The notes below the pieces were generated by a model. It was not told where the DNA came from and searched no databases. It was given only the letters and a program-made list of their open reading frames with translations. The position numbers and the translations under genes were made by a program. Positions 53,681 to 63,945 of a stretch of 64,000 nt of DNA are shown one piece after another (the stretch's first letter is position 1; each line of letters opens with the position of its first letter). The DNA is from Shewanella seohaensis (lineage in GTDB: Bacteria; Pseudomonadota; Gammaproteobacteria; Enterobacterales; Shewanellaceae), in NCBI RefSeq assembly GCF_025449215.1, contig NZ_CP104900.1:62001-126000 (forward strand). The letters run 5' to 3'.

Positions 53681-55096
53681 ATGAAGACTTCAGTTAGACA
53701 ACAATTTCAATGTTCAAAACTAGCGATTGTATTATCAGTTATCCTGTTACCGCTATCGGCTCACAGCCAAACGCTCGAACAAGCGGTAGCACATACACTT
53801 GATACAAATCCTGACTTGCGCGTTGCGTTTAACCGCTTCAAGGCCAGAGAAGAGCAAGTGAATCAAGCGATTGCGGGCTATATGCCAACAATTGATGTCA
53901 CTGGTGGCTATGGCTATGAACAAACCGACAGTGTATCGACTCGTCGACGCCCGAATGTGGGTGATGTTGATAGCAAAGGAGTTGCTGAACTCAACCGTGG
54001 TGAGTTTGGTGTGAGCTTAAAGCAAATGCTATTTGATGGCTTTTATACCAGCAGTGAAGTTGATCGTTACAGCTTTGAAGCCAGCGCAGACCAGTGGGCG
54101 CTTCTTGCCGCAGCAGAAGACATGGCACTTGATGTCAGTAAGGTCTACCTCAACTATCTGCGCACCGATGAAGTGCTCAAATTGGCTGAGAAAAACCTCA
54201 ACAGCCACAAAGATATTTATGAGCAAATCAAACAGCGTACCGATTCAGGTTTAGGTTCGACGGCAGATCTCTCGCAAATCACTGGCCGTCTTGCACGTGC
54301 CAATGCAAACGTGATTTCTGCACGTAATAATCTGCTCGATGCCAAAGCACAATTTATTCGTGTGATTGCGGCCGATCCTGTTGATTTGATCCAACCCGTA
54401 CCGGATGCAGACTTACTGCCGAAAGATCTTAACTCGGGTCTTGCCGACGCGCAGGAAAACCACCCGATTTTAAAATCCGCAGCCAATGATATTCGTGCTG
54501 CCGAGAACGAACGTTCGTCGGTGCAAGCCAGTTATTATCCACAAGTCTCATTAGAGTTAAACGGTAACTGGAACAACGATGTGGGCGGTGAAGACGGCGT
54601 TAGCGCGTTAGCCAGCCAAAACGTTGGCGGTTACAACAACGATCTGGTTGCTATGGTGAGAGTGAGATACAACCTGTTCGCAGGCGGTAAAGACCTCGCC
54701 CGCGAAAAAGAAACGGCCTACAAGTTAGGTGAAGCCAAAGAAATCCGTCAACGCGCGCAGCGTGAAGTGGTTGAAGGCGTGAACTTGGCGTGGAACGCCT
54801 ATGAAATGCTGGCCCCACAGAAGCAATATATCCGCGACCATGTGATGGCAGCAAAAGACACCCAATCTGCTTATGCCCAACAGTTTAACTTGGGCCAACG
54901 CAGCTTACTCGACTTACTCGATACCGAAAACGAGCTGTTTGAGGCACGTAAAGATTACTTACAAGCCGAATACGATGAAATCATTGCAAAATATCGCGTA
55001 CTCAACTCTACTGGACGTTTACTTGACTCCTTAAAAGTTACTCGCCCAGAAGCATGGCGTGGTGAGCGCAACTACGAGGGAGGAGCCAACCAATGA
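53681..55096 (+). CDS. aggA: TolC-family outer-membrane protein AggA
   Basis: A 471-residue outer-membrane efflux protein with a signal peptide ending AHSQT near residue 30 and two OEP domains (about 35-235 and 255-455). The family helices are visible in TLEQAVAHTLDTNPDLRVAFNRF, the symmetric LADAQENHPILKSAANDI, and LGQRSLLDLLDTENELFEAR. It is the outer-membrane channel of the adhesin exporter. In S. oneidensis AggA is known for its role in autoaggregation. It overlaps the OmpA gene by four bases. Confidence 0.94.
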   Translation: MKTSVRQQFQCSKLAIVLSVILLPLSAHSQTLEQAVAHTLDTNPDLRVAFNRFKAREEQVNQAIAGYMPTIDVTGGYGYEQTDSVSTRRRPNVGDVDSKGVAELNRGEFGVSLKQMLFDGFYTSSEVDRYSFEASADQWALLAAAEDMALDVSKVYLNYLRTDEVLKLAEKNLNSHKDIYEQIKQRTDSGLGSTADLSQITGRLARANANVISARNNLLDAKAQFIRVIAADPVDLIQPVPDADLLPKDLNSGLADAQENHPILKSAANDIRAAENERSSVQASYYPQVSLELNGNWNNDVGGEDGVSALASQNVGGYNNDLVAMVRVRYNLFAGGKDLAREKETAYKLGEAKEIRQRAQREVVEGVNLAWNAYEMLAPQKQYIRDHVMAAKDTQSAYAQQFNLGQRSLLDLLDTENELFEARKDYLQAEYDEIIAKYRVLNSTGRLLDSLKVTRPEAWRGERNYEGGANQ

Positions 55097-55701
55097 AAAC
55101 CCTAATTCTATTTATGAGCGTGGCGCTTTTAGCTGGTTGTTCCATGCGGGATACAGTTAATATTGAAGAAATGACCACGACTCAGGCCTATGATCTGTCC
55201 GACAAGGACGGGGATGGCGTCATTGAAGCACGTGAGCGTTGCAACGACACCGCCAAAGGGGCAGGTACGGATAATTATGGTTGCGGTCAAGTAAAAGCAA
55301 TTAATGAGCGTAAGGAAATCAATGTATTGTTTCCAAACGACTCAGCTTATATTGCACCAGAGTACTATCCACAGATTGAAGAAATTGCGATGTTTTTACA
55401 TCAATATCCCACGACTAAAGTGACCATCGAAGGTCACACTAGCCGCACTGGGACAGATGAAAGAAACGCCGTACTTTCTCAAGAACGTGCTGATGCCGTA
55501 ACAGCTGTGCTAGCAGACCGCTTCAGTATCGACAGATCTCGACTCACAGCCATTGGATACGGCTCTAGCCGTCCATTGGTACTCGAGCATACGCCTGATG
55601 CTGAAACCCGTAACCGCCGCGTAGTCGCGGAAGTGACCGGTGATGATACGACGACAGATATGAAATGGACGATTTACTCTGTCGATGAACCCACTAAATA
55701 A
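55093..55701 (+). CDS. OmpA-family outer-membrane lipoprotein
   Basis: A 202-residue protein. The leader MKTLILFMSVALLAGC has a lipobox (LAGC) with the lipidated Cys at residue 16. A thrombospondin type 3-like calcium loop (DKDGDGVIEARERC) follows, then an OmpA C-terminal peptidoglycan-binding domain (TKVTIEGHTSRTGTDERNAVLSQERA, then AIGYGSSRPL). It lies inside the bpf operon between aggA and bpfG. It may anchor or stabilise the exporter at the wall; that is inference. Confidence 0.92.
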   Translation: MKTLILFMSVALLAGCSMRDTVNIEEMTTTQAYDLSDKDGDGVIEARERCNDTAKGAGTDNYGCGQVKAINERKEINVLFPNDSAYIAPEYYPQIEEIAMFLHQYPTTKVTIEGHTSRTGTDERNAVLSQERADAVTAVLADRFSIDRSRLTAIGYGSSRPLVLEHTPDAETRNRRVVAEVTGDDTTTDMKWTIYSVDEPTK

Positions 55702-55719
55702 AGGCTAACAGACTAGGCT

Positions 55720-56385
55720 ATGAACGGCAGGCTAAGGGATTACAATTCGTTTTTGCGGGCCTGTCGCTTAAGCCTAATCGCGTCTGCGCTTGCGGTCGGC
55801 TGTTTATATGCCAGCCCGACCCAAAAGCTGGATGAAGCCAAAATTACCTCAACGCTGGAGAAGCGTTATGGTGAGCGCGCGGGTATGCGTGCAAGAGCTT
55901 GGTTTAAAGTGGTGGCCGAAGCCAGCACGCTCGACGAAAAAGATAAACTTTTAAAAGTGAACAACTTTTTTAACTTATTCCGCTTCGTCGATGACATCAA
56001 GTTATGGGGAGAATCAAACTACTGGGCGACTCCAATGGAGTTTATTGGCGTAAATGGTGGCGACTGTGAGGACTTTTCCATTGCCAAATATTTCACGCTA
56101 CTCCAATTAGGTGTGCCCGAAGATAAGATGCGGATCACTATGGTTAAGGCCACGAGCGTGAATCAGTATCATATGGTGTTGGCTTACTATGACACCCCTT
56201 CGTCAGTCCCTTTAGTTCTCGATAACCTAGACCATGTCATTAAACCTGCGACTCAGCGTAAAGATCTCATCCCTGTTTACAGCTTTAACGGTAAACAGTT
56301 ATGGCTAAATAAAGAACAGGGACGAGGTGTGTTAGCAGGCTCGTCGACACGACTCGAAAATGGAATGACCTTAACCATAGGTTAG
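55720..56385 (+). CDS. bpfG: Periplasmic cysteine protease BpfG (LapG family)
   Basis: A 221-residue transglutaminase-like cysteine peptidase (former DUF920) with an N-terminal signal segment (residues 12-32). The triad is visible: Cys116 in NGGDCEDFS, His151 in QYHMVLAYY, Asp168 in LVLDNLDH. The acidic DCED stretch and neighbours form the calcium site in LapG. It would cut BpfA at TAAG and release the adhesin. The gene is between the OmpA lipoprotein and bpfD, as in S. oneidensis. Confidence 0.93.
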   Translation: MNGRLRDYNSFLRACRLSLIASALAVGCLYASPTQKLDEAKITSTLEKRYGERAGMRARAWFKVVAEASTLDEKDKLLKVNNFFNLFRFVDDIKLWGESNYWATPMEFIGVNGGDCEDFSIAKYFTLLQLGVPEDKMRITMVKATSVNQYHMVLAYYDTPSSVPLVLDNLDHVIKPATQRKDLIPVYSFNGKQLWLNKEQGRGVLAGSSTRLENGMTLTIG

Positions 56386-56434
56386 GGGTTGACCGACTCA
56401 GGCAGCCCAAATTAAAACTGGAGTAGCACCAAAG

Positions 56435-58353
56435 ATGACACTGTTTAGACAGATATATTCGCTGCTTTTTAGCCTGTTCTTGCTGGTTGTTGCAAGCCTT
56501 GGCTATGTGCAATTTACTGAGACACAAAGCTTTTTGACCAAGCAAATGGAATCGGATCTAAACAATACCAGTACCTCGCTTGGACTCATGCTTACTCCAG
56601 CACTGCAAGCAGGCGATACCGCCGCAGCCGAAACCTTAGTTAATGTGATTTTTGAGGGCGGCTATTACAAGAACATTAAGCTGACCTGGATGGTTGATGG
56701 CAAACAACAAGAATGGAACAACCCACTCAAAATTGAAGACGTGCCTCAATGGTTCATCAATCTCAATCTATTTAAAACCATCAAAAAAGAAAGCACTATC
56801 ACCTCAGGATGGTTACAGCTCGCTCAGCTAGAAATTACCGCGCACCCAGGTTTTGGTTACCATGAATTGTGGCGAATTATGTCTAATACCATTATCGCCT
56901 TCTCATTACTCTTTTTAGTCGCCATTTTTACCGCGAGATTAGGCTTAACCTGGATCTTAAAACCACTGCATGCCTTATCTGATCATGCCAAAAAGATTGC
57001 CGCCCGCCAGTTTGGCCCCGATATGCCGCTGCCTAAAACCACTGAACTCAAGGACTTGGTTACCGCATTCAACAGCATGTCAGCCCAGCTCAAGCAATTG
57101 TTCCAATCACTCGATGAAGAAGTCGGCTCTTTACGCAAAAAGAACCTCACCGATCCCGCCTCTGGGCTGCCTAATCGCCAATATGTGGTCAGTCGCCTCA
57201 ATGGTTGGCTAAGCGAACCGAGCAGTGGTGCCCTATTCTTAGCTAAGCTCGACTGGCTCGAAGAAGTACACAGCAAATATGGCTATCAAGTTCGGGATGA
57301 AACCATTCGCCTATTAGCCGAAAAACTGGTTCAGCAACTCAATGAGATCACCCCATCCGTGGTGGCGCGTATTGCCGCGTTTGAATTTGCTTTCCTCGTT
57401 ACCGATGTCGAGCACGATCAAATCAGTAAGTACCTGCAAACCCTGATCCGCACCATCAACCAAGAAATCTCTAAAGCAGGCTGTAAGCCCAATGAGAACT
57501 TTGCCATCGGTGTCGCTGAACGCATCGGTCAGATGAAGGTGTCAGACATTCTGGCGCAGGCGGATAACGCGCTGCAAAAAGCCCTGAAGGAACATAAATC
57601 CTTCCATTGGTTCGAAACTACAGAGCAACAGCTGTTTACCCGTGAACAGTGGCGCGACAACTTAAGCCATGCCATCAGCAATAAGAAGTTTAAGTTCCGT
57701 TGGCAGCCTATCCAGTTTTGTAATGGTGATGGTGTCGCCCAGCGCGAGCTTTACTGTCAACTTGAGTTGGGAGATAAGGTGGCCCACGCTGGCCAGTTTA
57801 TGCCCTATATTGAACTGCTATCCCTCGGCTCACTGCTCGATAAGTGCCTGATTGAGAAAGTATATGAGCAAAAACTACTTGAGCGTAACTATGAGCCACT
57901 GGCAATCAACCTGACGCATCAGAGTATTAGCGATACCCAGTTCCACGACTGGCTCAATCACTTCCTGCGCAGCATGCCACAGGTCGAGCGCATCTGCTTT
58001 GAAATCCCCGAAGCAGGCGTTTATAGCGATTTAGAGTCCTGTGTGCTGTTATGCAATATTATTCGTGATAATGGCGCTAAATTTGGTATCGACCACTTTG
58101 GTCGCCAATTTGGCTCAATGTCGTACCTTCAAGAGCTCAGACCAAGTTACGTCAAGCTCGACCAATCCTTCTCCTACTATGACGAGGCCTCACATAATAG
58201 CGAGCTCTGCCGCGCCATTATCAATGTCGCCAAAGGATTGGATATTCAGGTGATAGTGACAGGTATCCAAGAAAAGCGCAGTTAGAACGCTTTGATGAGC
58301 TTAAAACTGACGCCTATCAAGGCTTTATCGTTCCGCCAGAGAATATCGACTAA
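56435..58353 (+). CDS. bpfD: c-di-GMP receptor BpfD (LapD family, frameshifted near the end)
   Basis: An inner-membrane receptor: helix 1 (about 8-27), periplasmic LapD_MoxY_N output domain (28-150), helix 2 (152-173), HAMP, GGDEF-like (230-400) and EAL-like domains. GGDEF is replaced by RIAAFEFAFL, and the EAL catalytic motif is lost (YCQLELGDK), so it should bind but not make or break c-di-GMP. The frame breaks at AAAA 58272-58275; adding one A restores QLERFDELKTDAYQGFIVPPENID and a 639-residue protein. In LapD systems the periplasmic domain traps the protease when c-di-GMP is bound. Confidence 0.92.
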
Positions 58354-58370
58354 GTCGAATATCTTTGTAT

Positions 58371-58399
58371 TAAGGCTCCTACGGGAGCCTTAATTATTT
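58371..58399 (+). terminator. Rho-independent terminator of the bpf operon
   Basis: Stem TAAGGCTCC / GGAGCCTTA with loop TACG, followed by ATTATTTG. It begins 17 bases after the repaired bpfD stop. Confidence 0.82.
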
Positions 58400-58495
58400 G
58401 AGCGGGGAGAATCGCTTGGGGCATCACAAACTATGAAGTGCAATAACGACTGCTCGCAAGGCTTAAACAGAGGTATACAGCAGAGAGACAGATAC

Positions 58496-58533
58496 AAAAA
58501 AGCCCCAGTGATTCCTAAGGAATTCTGAGGCTT
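58496..58533 (-). terminator. Rho-independent terminator of the tRNA transcript
   Basis: On the minus strand, AAGCCTCAGAATTCC pairs imperfectly with GGAATCACTGGGGCTT and a run of T follows. It lies just downstream of the last tRNA-Pro gene. Confidence 0.75.
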
Positions 58534-58542
58534 CAATGTAAT

Positions 58543-58619
<77 letters not shown>

Positions 58620-58672
58620 TAACTGTTAACTATTTGCCTGAAAAATCAAGCGCGCTAGTTATGCGAAGAATG

Positions 58673-58749
<77 letters not shown>

Positions 58750-58763
58750 AGATGTAAATGAAA

Positions 58764-58840
58764 TGGGGTGACTGATGGGACTTGAACCCACGACAACCGG
58801 AATCACAATCCGGGGCTCTACCAACTGAGCTACAATCACC
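58764..58840 (-). tRNA. tRNA-His (anticodon GTG)
   Basis: 77 bases with the extra 5' G typical of tRNA-His and encoded CCA. Starts GGTGATTGTAGCTCAGTTGG; the anticodon loop is ATTGTGA with GTG. It lies 14 bases upstream of the second tRNA-Pro. Confidence 0.96.
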
Positions 58841-58892
58841 ACTGACTTTCACTTTACTGCTAACCTTCAAGCTCACAACTCATTCGGAGAAA

Positions 58893-58969
58893 TGGTGCAC
58901 CCAGAAGGATTCGAACCCTCGGCCTCACCCTCCGGAGGGGTGCGCTCTATCCAGCTGAGCTATGGGCGC
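58893..58969 (-). tRNA. tRNA-Arg (anticodon CCG)
   Basis: 77 bases with encoded CCA. Starts GCGCCCATAGCTCAGCTGG and ends TGGGTGCACCA; the anticodon stem-loop is centred on CTCCGGA with CCG. It is the first of the four-gene Arg-His-Pro-Pro transcript. Confidence 0.96.
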
Positions 58970-59176
58970 TCGCCTTGTTAGCGCCGCATATAGTATGGAC
59001 AAATAGCCCTTGAGTCTATAGCTGTTTTGCACTTTTTTTACTGACTGCTCAAGTTTTGATACATTCGCATGCTTTTTCGACGAAACACCATCGTAAATAT
59101 GGCTTGGATGTTACGGTATTTCATGTTAATTATAACGTTTGGTAAACAATTAACGCAGAACTGATTAGTGAGTATC

Positions 59177-61807
59177 ATGTTTAGGGATGAAGATGGAACT
59201 ACCCCGCCTCGAGCTCATGAGGTTGAACGCTTAAAAAAGAGACTTAATCGCCTCAAATATTTGGCGCATAAGTATAAGCGTGCCGAAGTCGTTCAAAATG
59301 CGTTACTCGAATTATCCCATATTGCGACTCAGGTTCCCTCCCTCGAAGAGTTCTATCTAGGTGTGCATCACCACCTAAAGCAACTGATCTCTGCCGATAA
59401 TTTTTTTATTGCCACTCTAGATGTGAATAGCGGGGACATTTCGGTACCCTTCTTCGCCGATGAAAAAGACGCCCACCCCGCCCAACTCTATCCCGGGCAA
59501 TCGCTATCCACCCTGCTACAACAGGGCTTAACAGGCTATGTCTTTCGCACTGGTGAAACCGTATTGTGCGATGAGACTAAAGTGGACGAGCTGGTTCAAG
59601 CGGGCGAGATAGTCAATCTCGGCTCGCCTTGTCACCTATGGCTAGGCGTCCCCATAAAACATGAAGGCATAGTGACCGCGGTACTCGTAGTGCAAACCTA
59701 TGATACCAACGTGAGTTACGGCGATATCGAGGTCGAGTTAATGACCTTTATTTGCCATCACATTGCCGGCGTGATGGAAAGGCTTAAACATCAAGAACAA
59801 CTAGAACAAGCCATTCAGCAACGCACTAAGGAACTCAGCCAAGCCTACGATAAACTCAAGCAAGAAGTGTATGAGCGCCGCAGAGCCGAGCGGTTACAAA
59901 AGTCGTTATTTGAGATTGCTGAGCTTGCAAGCTCAGGCTCAGATAACCCTGACTTCTATGCCCAACTGCATAATGTGATTCGCCATCTTATCCCAGCCAA
60001 TAACTGTTATATCGCTCTGCTGAATGAAGAAGGCACTCACTTAACCTTCCCGTTTTACGTGTCGCAATTAGGTAACCAACATCCAGGTTCAAGACCCTTG
60101 CAGGATGGGTTGACCGAGTATGTGCTTAAACATAAGCGCCCATTATTACTCGACCAAAATGATATCAATGACTTAATCACCTCTGGCGAACTTTACGCTA
60201 AAGCCCCCGCACTAAACCACACCCAAACAATGCATCAATGGATAGGTATTCCACTGTTTATCCATGATGAAGTGCGTGGCGCCTTGACCATCTACAGCTT
60301 CAGCATGACCCAAAACTACCAAACTAAAGATTTGGAATTGCTGACTTTTGTGTCCCAGCATATCGGCGCAGCCATCGAGAAAAAGCTAACGGCAGAATCT
60401 TTGCGCCGCAGCTATGAAGAATTAGAAGAAAAAGTCGCGGCACGTACCACTGCTCTTGCCGAGTTGAATAAGGATCTTGAAAAAGAAATCCGCCAACGCC
60501 GCAATATGGAAGCCAAGCTAGTCCATGATGCCAAGCACGATGCGCTCACAGGGCTGCCAAATCGCGCCATGTTTATGGAGCGACTCAACCAAGCCATAAA
60601 GCACGTGCGGCGCCATAGCCTAGAGCAGTTTGCCCTGCTCTTTATCGACCTCGACCGCTTTAAGCAAATCAACGACACTATGGGGCATTTAGAGGGGGAC
60701 AGGTTCTTAATTGAAACCGCAACCCGCCTACGCGCCTGTATTCGCAGTAACGATACCTTAGCCAGACTCGGTGGCGATGAGTTTGTCATCCTGCTCGATA
60801 GCATTAATGGTATTAACGATGCCCGTGATGTTGCCGAGCGAGTAATTCAAAAAATCTCACTCTCCTATACCTTAGGGGCAATCGAGTTTCATTCAGGTGC
60901 CAGTATTGGCATCACCATCAGCGGCAATAAGCTGAATACCAGTGAATCCATGCTGCGCAATGCCGACACCGCCATGTACCAAGCCAAGGCGAATGGCAAA
61001 GGCTGTTATGTTATCTTCGACGATAGCGCCTCCCAGCAAAAGATGCAGGACATTGCCTTCGAGAATGATTTTAAGCAGGCTTTACAAACCGGTGAGTTAC
61101 AACTGCAGTTTTGGCCGATTGTCGATTTACAGACACTGCAAACCCAAGCTTTAGAATGCCGTTTGACATGGGAACATCCACAGTGGGGCACCATTCCACA
61201 GGAGATCCTCAGCCAGTTAGCCGAACAAGCGAACCTGATGGTCGAATTGGATAAGTATACGATTAGCTTGCTGGATAAGAGTTATCATCAACTTCTTGCC
61301 AGCCAAGGCGATAAAGTCGAATTACACCTTATGCTATCGAGCCAACATCTAAAGCATAAGCACGCGCTGCGTGGACTCAAAAACGCCCTAAAGCAGACTA
61401 AGCTTGCGCTGCCACAGCTATGGCTGTTTTTTAATGAAAAGGCCTTAGTGCTGGAAACAGAGAATCACATTAATGGCTTTGAGTTGTTGAAAAAGCTGGA
61501 CGTGAACTTGGGGATCAGCCACTACGGCAGTGGCCACAGCTCATTAAATAGCTTGTTATTCTTATCCATTAAGGGTTTAAAGCTCGATGCCAACATCACT
61601 AAACAATTGCAGGATGAGCAACATATTAAGCTGATGTCAGCTTACCAGAAAGCGGCTTCGACCTTAGACTTACAAACCTTTGTCGACGGAATACAATCCG
61701 CAGAGCAGATAAAAATCTTCCACGCATTAGGTTATCGCTTTGGCCAAGGCGGTGCCTTAGCCTCACCTTTTTTATTGTCAGACACCACACAACAGGTTTG
61801 TGCCTGA
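59177..61807 (+). CDS. GAF-GAF-GGDEF-EAL protein, likely diguanylate cyclase
   Basis: About 876 residues. Two GAF domains (about 40-200 and 250-400), each followed by a coiled coil, precede a GGDEF domain (about 450-610) and an EAL-like domain (620-870). The GGDEF motif is intact (RLGGDEFVILL), with the upstream FIDLDRFKQINDTMGH segment. The EAL motif is degenerate (LECRLTWEHP in place of EALxRWxHP), so cyclase activity is likely and hydrolysis unlikely. I start at the ATG at 59177; a GTG three codons upstream (59168) is possible. GAF ligands are unknown. Confidence 0.9.
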   Translation: MFRDEDGTTPPRAHEVERLKKRLNRLKYLAHKYKRAEVVQNALLELSHIATQVPSLEEFYLGVHHHLKQLISADNFFIATLDVNSGDISVPFFADEKDAHPAQLYPGQSLSTLLQQGLTGYVFRTGETVLCDETKVDELVQAGEIVNLGSPCHLWLGVPIKHEGIVTAVLVVQTYDTNVSYGDIEVELMTFICHHIAGVMERLKHQEQLEQAIQQRTKELSQAYDKLKQEVYERRRAERLQKSLFEIAELASSGSDNPDFYAQLHNVIRHLIPANNCYIALLNEEGTHLTFPFYVSQLGNQHPGSRPLQDGLTEYVLKHKRPLLLDQNDINDLITSGELYAKAPALNHTQTMHQWIGIPLFIHDEVRGALTIYSFSMTQNYQTKDLELLTFVSQHIGAAIEKKLTAESLRRSYEELEEKVAARTTALAELNKDLEKEIRQRRNMEAKLVHDAKHDALTGLPNRAMFMERLNQAIKHVRRHSLEQFALLFIDLDRFKQINDTMGHLEGDRFLIETATRLRACIRSNDTLARLGGDEFVILLDSINGINDARDVAERVIQKISLSYTLGAIEFHSGASIGITISGNKLNTSESMLRNADTAMYQAKANGKGCYVIFDDSASQQKMQDIAFENDFKQALQTGELQLQFWPIVDLQTLQTQALECRLTWEHPQWGTIPQEILSQLAEQANLMVELDKYTISLLDKSYHQLLASQGDKVELHLMLSSQHLKHKHALRGLKNALKQTKLALPQLWLFFNEKALVLETENHINGFELLKKLDVNLGISHYGSGHSSLNSLLFLSIKGLKLDANITKQLQDEQHIKLMSAYQKAASTLDLQTFVDGIQSAEQIKIFHALGYRFGQGGALASPFLLSDTTQQVCA

Positions 61808-61809
61808 AT

Positions 61810-61848
61810 GCAGTAATCACATGATGAATCTTGTGATTACTGCTTTTT
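61810..61848 (+). terminator. Rho-independent terminator of the GGDEF gene
   Basis: Perfect 12-bp stem GCAGTAATCACA / TGTGATTACTGC, 10-base loop, followed by TTTTT. The right arm overlaps the last codons and stop of rep on the other strand. Confidence 0.9.
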
Positions 61849-63852
61849 AAACATATCCCTTAAATTTGAGATATGGCTGCGGCCAGTCTGCATGCGTTCC
61901 TGTTCGGTTTGCTGCGGTTTACGGTTTTCCCAAATAAGGTCATCCTGCGGTAACTCATGCAGAAAACGGCTCGGCTCGCAGCGCATGGTTTCACCAAACT
62001 GGCGACGCTCACGGCAAAGAGTAAACCACAGCTCGCGCTGAGCACGCGTAATCCCCACATACGCCAGACGACGCTCCTCGTCGACGTTATCTTCATCTAT
62101 GCTGGTTTGATGCGGCAGAATGCGCTCCTCAACCCCCACCATAAACACGAAGGGGAATTCCAGCCCTTTAGAGGCATGCAGCGTCATTAACTGCACCTGA
62201 TCGCCGCCTTCATCCTCGCTGTTACGCTCCATCATATCCCTAAGCGTCAAGCGGTTAACCACCTCAGGCAAGGTCATGGGTTCTTCTAACTCATCCCCCG
62301 AGAGCATTTCCGTCACCCAGCGATAGAGCTCGGAGATGTTTTTCATCCGCATCTCAGCGGCCTTGGCGCTGGTACTGGTCTCGTATAAATAGTCTTCGTA
62401 ATTAATCTTACGGATCAATTGTTTTACCGCCTCAACTGGCTCGCCTCGCTCGGCGTGCTCCCCGGTATCGACAATAAAACGGCCAAATTGATACAAGGCC
62501 GACATGGCATTAGGCGGTAAATGATGATTCAGCTCAGGGTCAAAAATTGCCTCAAACATGGAGATATGTTTCTCGTTGGAGAAGTTACCCAAACGCTCTA
62601 AGGTCGATGGACCAATGCCGCGCTTAGGCAAGTTTACCACCCGCAAAAAGGCGTTATCATCATCGGGATTTACCACTAATTTGAGGTAGCCCATGATGTC
62701 TTTAATCTCGGCACGGGCAAAAAACGAGGTGCCGCCACTTAGCTTGTAGGGGATACGGTTAGTCATCAGCGCCCGTTCGAGCAGGCGAGACTGGTGGTTC
62801 CCCCGGTACAGAATCGCGTAGTCACCAAATTGGGTACGACCAACAAACTTGTGGCGAATGATTTCAGCGACGACACGCTCAGCTTCTTGCTCTTCATTGG
62901 CGGCAAACAGCACCCGCATCGGCTCACCATAAGCCAACTCGCTAAATAACGACTTATCGTACACATGGGGATTGTTGGCGATAAGGATGTTAGCCGCCCG
63001 CAAAATACGTTGGCTAGAACGATAATTCTGCTCGAGTTTAATCAGCTTAAGCTTGGGAAAATCTTTGCCCAACAACACTAAGTTCTGCGGTTTAGCCCCG
63101 CGCCATGAATAGATGGACTGGTCGTCGTCCCCCACCACGGTAAAACGCGCGCGCTCGCCCACCAGTAACTTGACCATTTCATACTGGGAAGTGTTGGTAT
63201 CCTGATATTCGTCCACCAGCAAGTATTGGATCTTGGTTTGCCAGCGCGTACGCACTTCCTCGTGATGCCTTAGTAATAAGGTCGGTAGCAGAATTAAGTC
63301 ATCAAAATCTAAGGCGTTGTAGGCTTTCATATGCTGGGCATAACGCTGATACAACATGGCAAACAACTGCTGTTGTTCATCCTTTGCTAACTTGCGCGCT
63401 TGGTCGGGAATAATCAGCCCACCCTTCCAGTTGGAAATCGCCCCCGCAAGAGCTTTGAGTAAGTCTTTATCTTCCTGTAATTCTTTTTGAGTCAGCTCTT
63501 TAAGGAGTGCGAGCGTGTCTTGATCATCGAATAACGAGAACCCAGGCTTTAATCCCAGCACTTTATGCTCACGTTTTACAATCTCAAGCCCCAGTGTGTG
63601 GAAGGTCGAAATCCACAACCCTCTAGCCTCTTTGCGCCCCATAGATTGTGCGACCCGTTCCTTCATCTCGCGCGCCGCTTTGTTGGTAAAGGTTACCGCC
63701 GCGATATTTCGCGCATTGTAGCCACACTTTTGTACTAGGTAGGCAATCTTGTTGATAATTACGCGTGTTTTGCCACTGCCCGCGCCCGCTAACACTAAGC
63801 AGGGACCCGAAACATAATGAACAGCATCATTTTGGGCAGGATTGAGTTTCAT
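61837..63852 (-). CDS. rep: ATP-dependent DNA helicase Rep
   Basis: A 671-residue superfamily 1A helicase, two residues shorter than E. coli Rep. Walker A is [11 protein letters not shown] near residue 22; motif II is LVDEYQDTN, motif [18 protein letters not shown], motif IV QNYRSSQ, motif [12 protein letters not shown], motif VI VGITRAQ. It clears proteins ahead of replication forks. The ATG at 63850-63852 gives [23 protein letters not shown], nearly the E. coli start; the frame extends seven codons further without need. Confidence 0.96.
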   Translation of the reverse strand: MKLNPAQNDAVHYVSGPCLVLAGAGSGKTRVIINKIAYLVQKCGYNARNIAAVTFTNKAAREMKERVAQSMGRKEARGLWISTFHTLGLEIVKREHKVLGLKPGFSLFDDQDTLALLKELTQKELQEDKDLLKALAGAISNWKGGLIIPDQARKLAKDEQQQLFAMLYQRYAQHMKAYNALDFDDLILLPTLLLRHHEEVRTRWQTKIQYLLVDEYQDTNTSQYEMVKLLVGERARFTVVGDDDQSIYSWRGAKPQNLVLLGKDFPKLKLIKLEQNYRSSQRILRAANILIANNPHVYDKSLFSELAYGEPMRVLFAANEEQEAERVVAEIIRHKFVGRTQFGDYAILYRGNHQSRLLERALMTNRIPYKLSGGTSFFARAEIKDIMGYLKLVVNPDDDNAFLRVVNLPKRGIGPSTLERLGNFSNEKHISMFEAIFDPELNHHLPPNAMSALYQFGRFIVDTGEHAERGEPVEAVKQLIRKINYEDYLYETSTSAKAAEMRMKNISELYRWVTEMLSGDELEEPMTLPEVVNRLTLRDMMERNSEDEGGDQVQLMTLHASKGLEFPFVFMVGVEERILPHQTSIDEDNVDEERRLAYVGITRAQRELWFTLCRERRQFGETMRCEPSRFLHELPQDDLIWENRKPQQTEQERMQTGRSHISNLRDMFKKQ

Positions 63853-63945
63853 CTTCGCGCAATATCCAAACAAGTCTTCAGAAGGGGGATGGGATCATAG
63901 CAGAAGCTAAGGTTTTAAGGCCAACAAATCCCCTTGCAATCGTTA

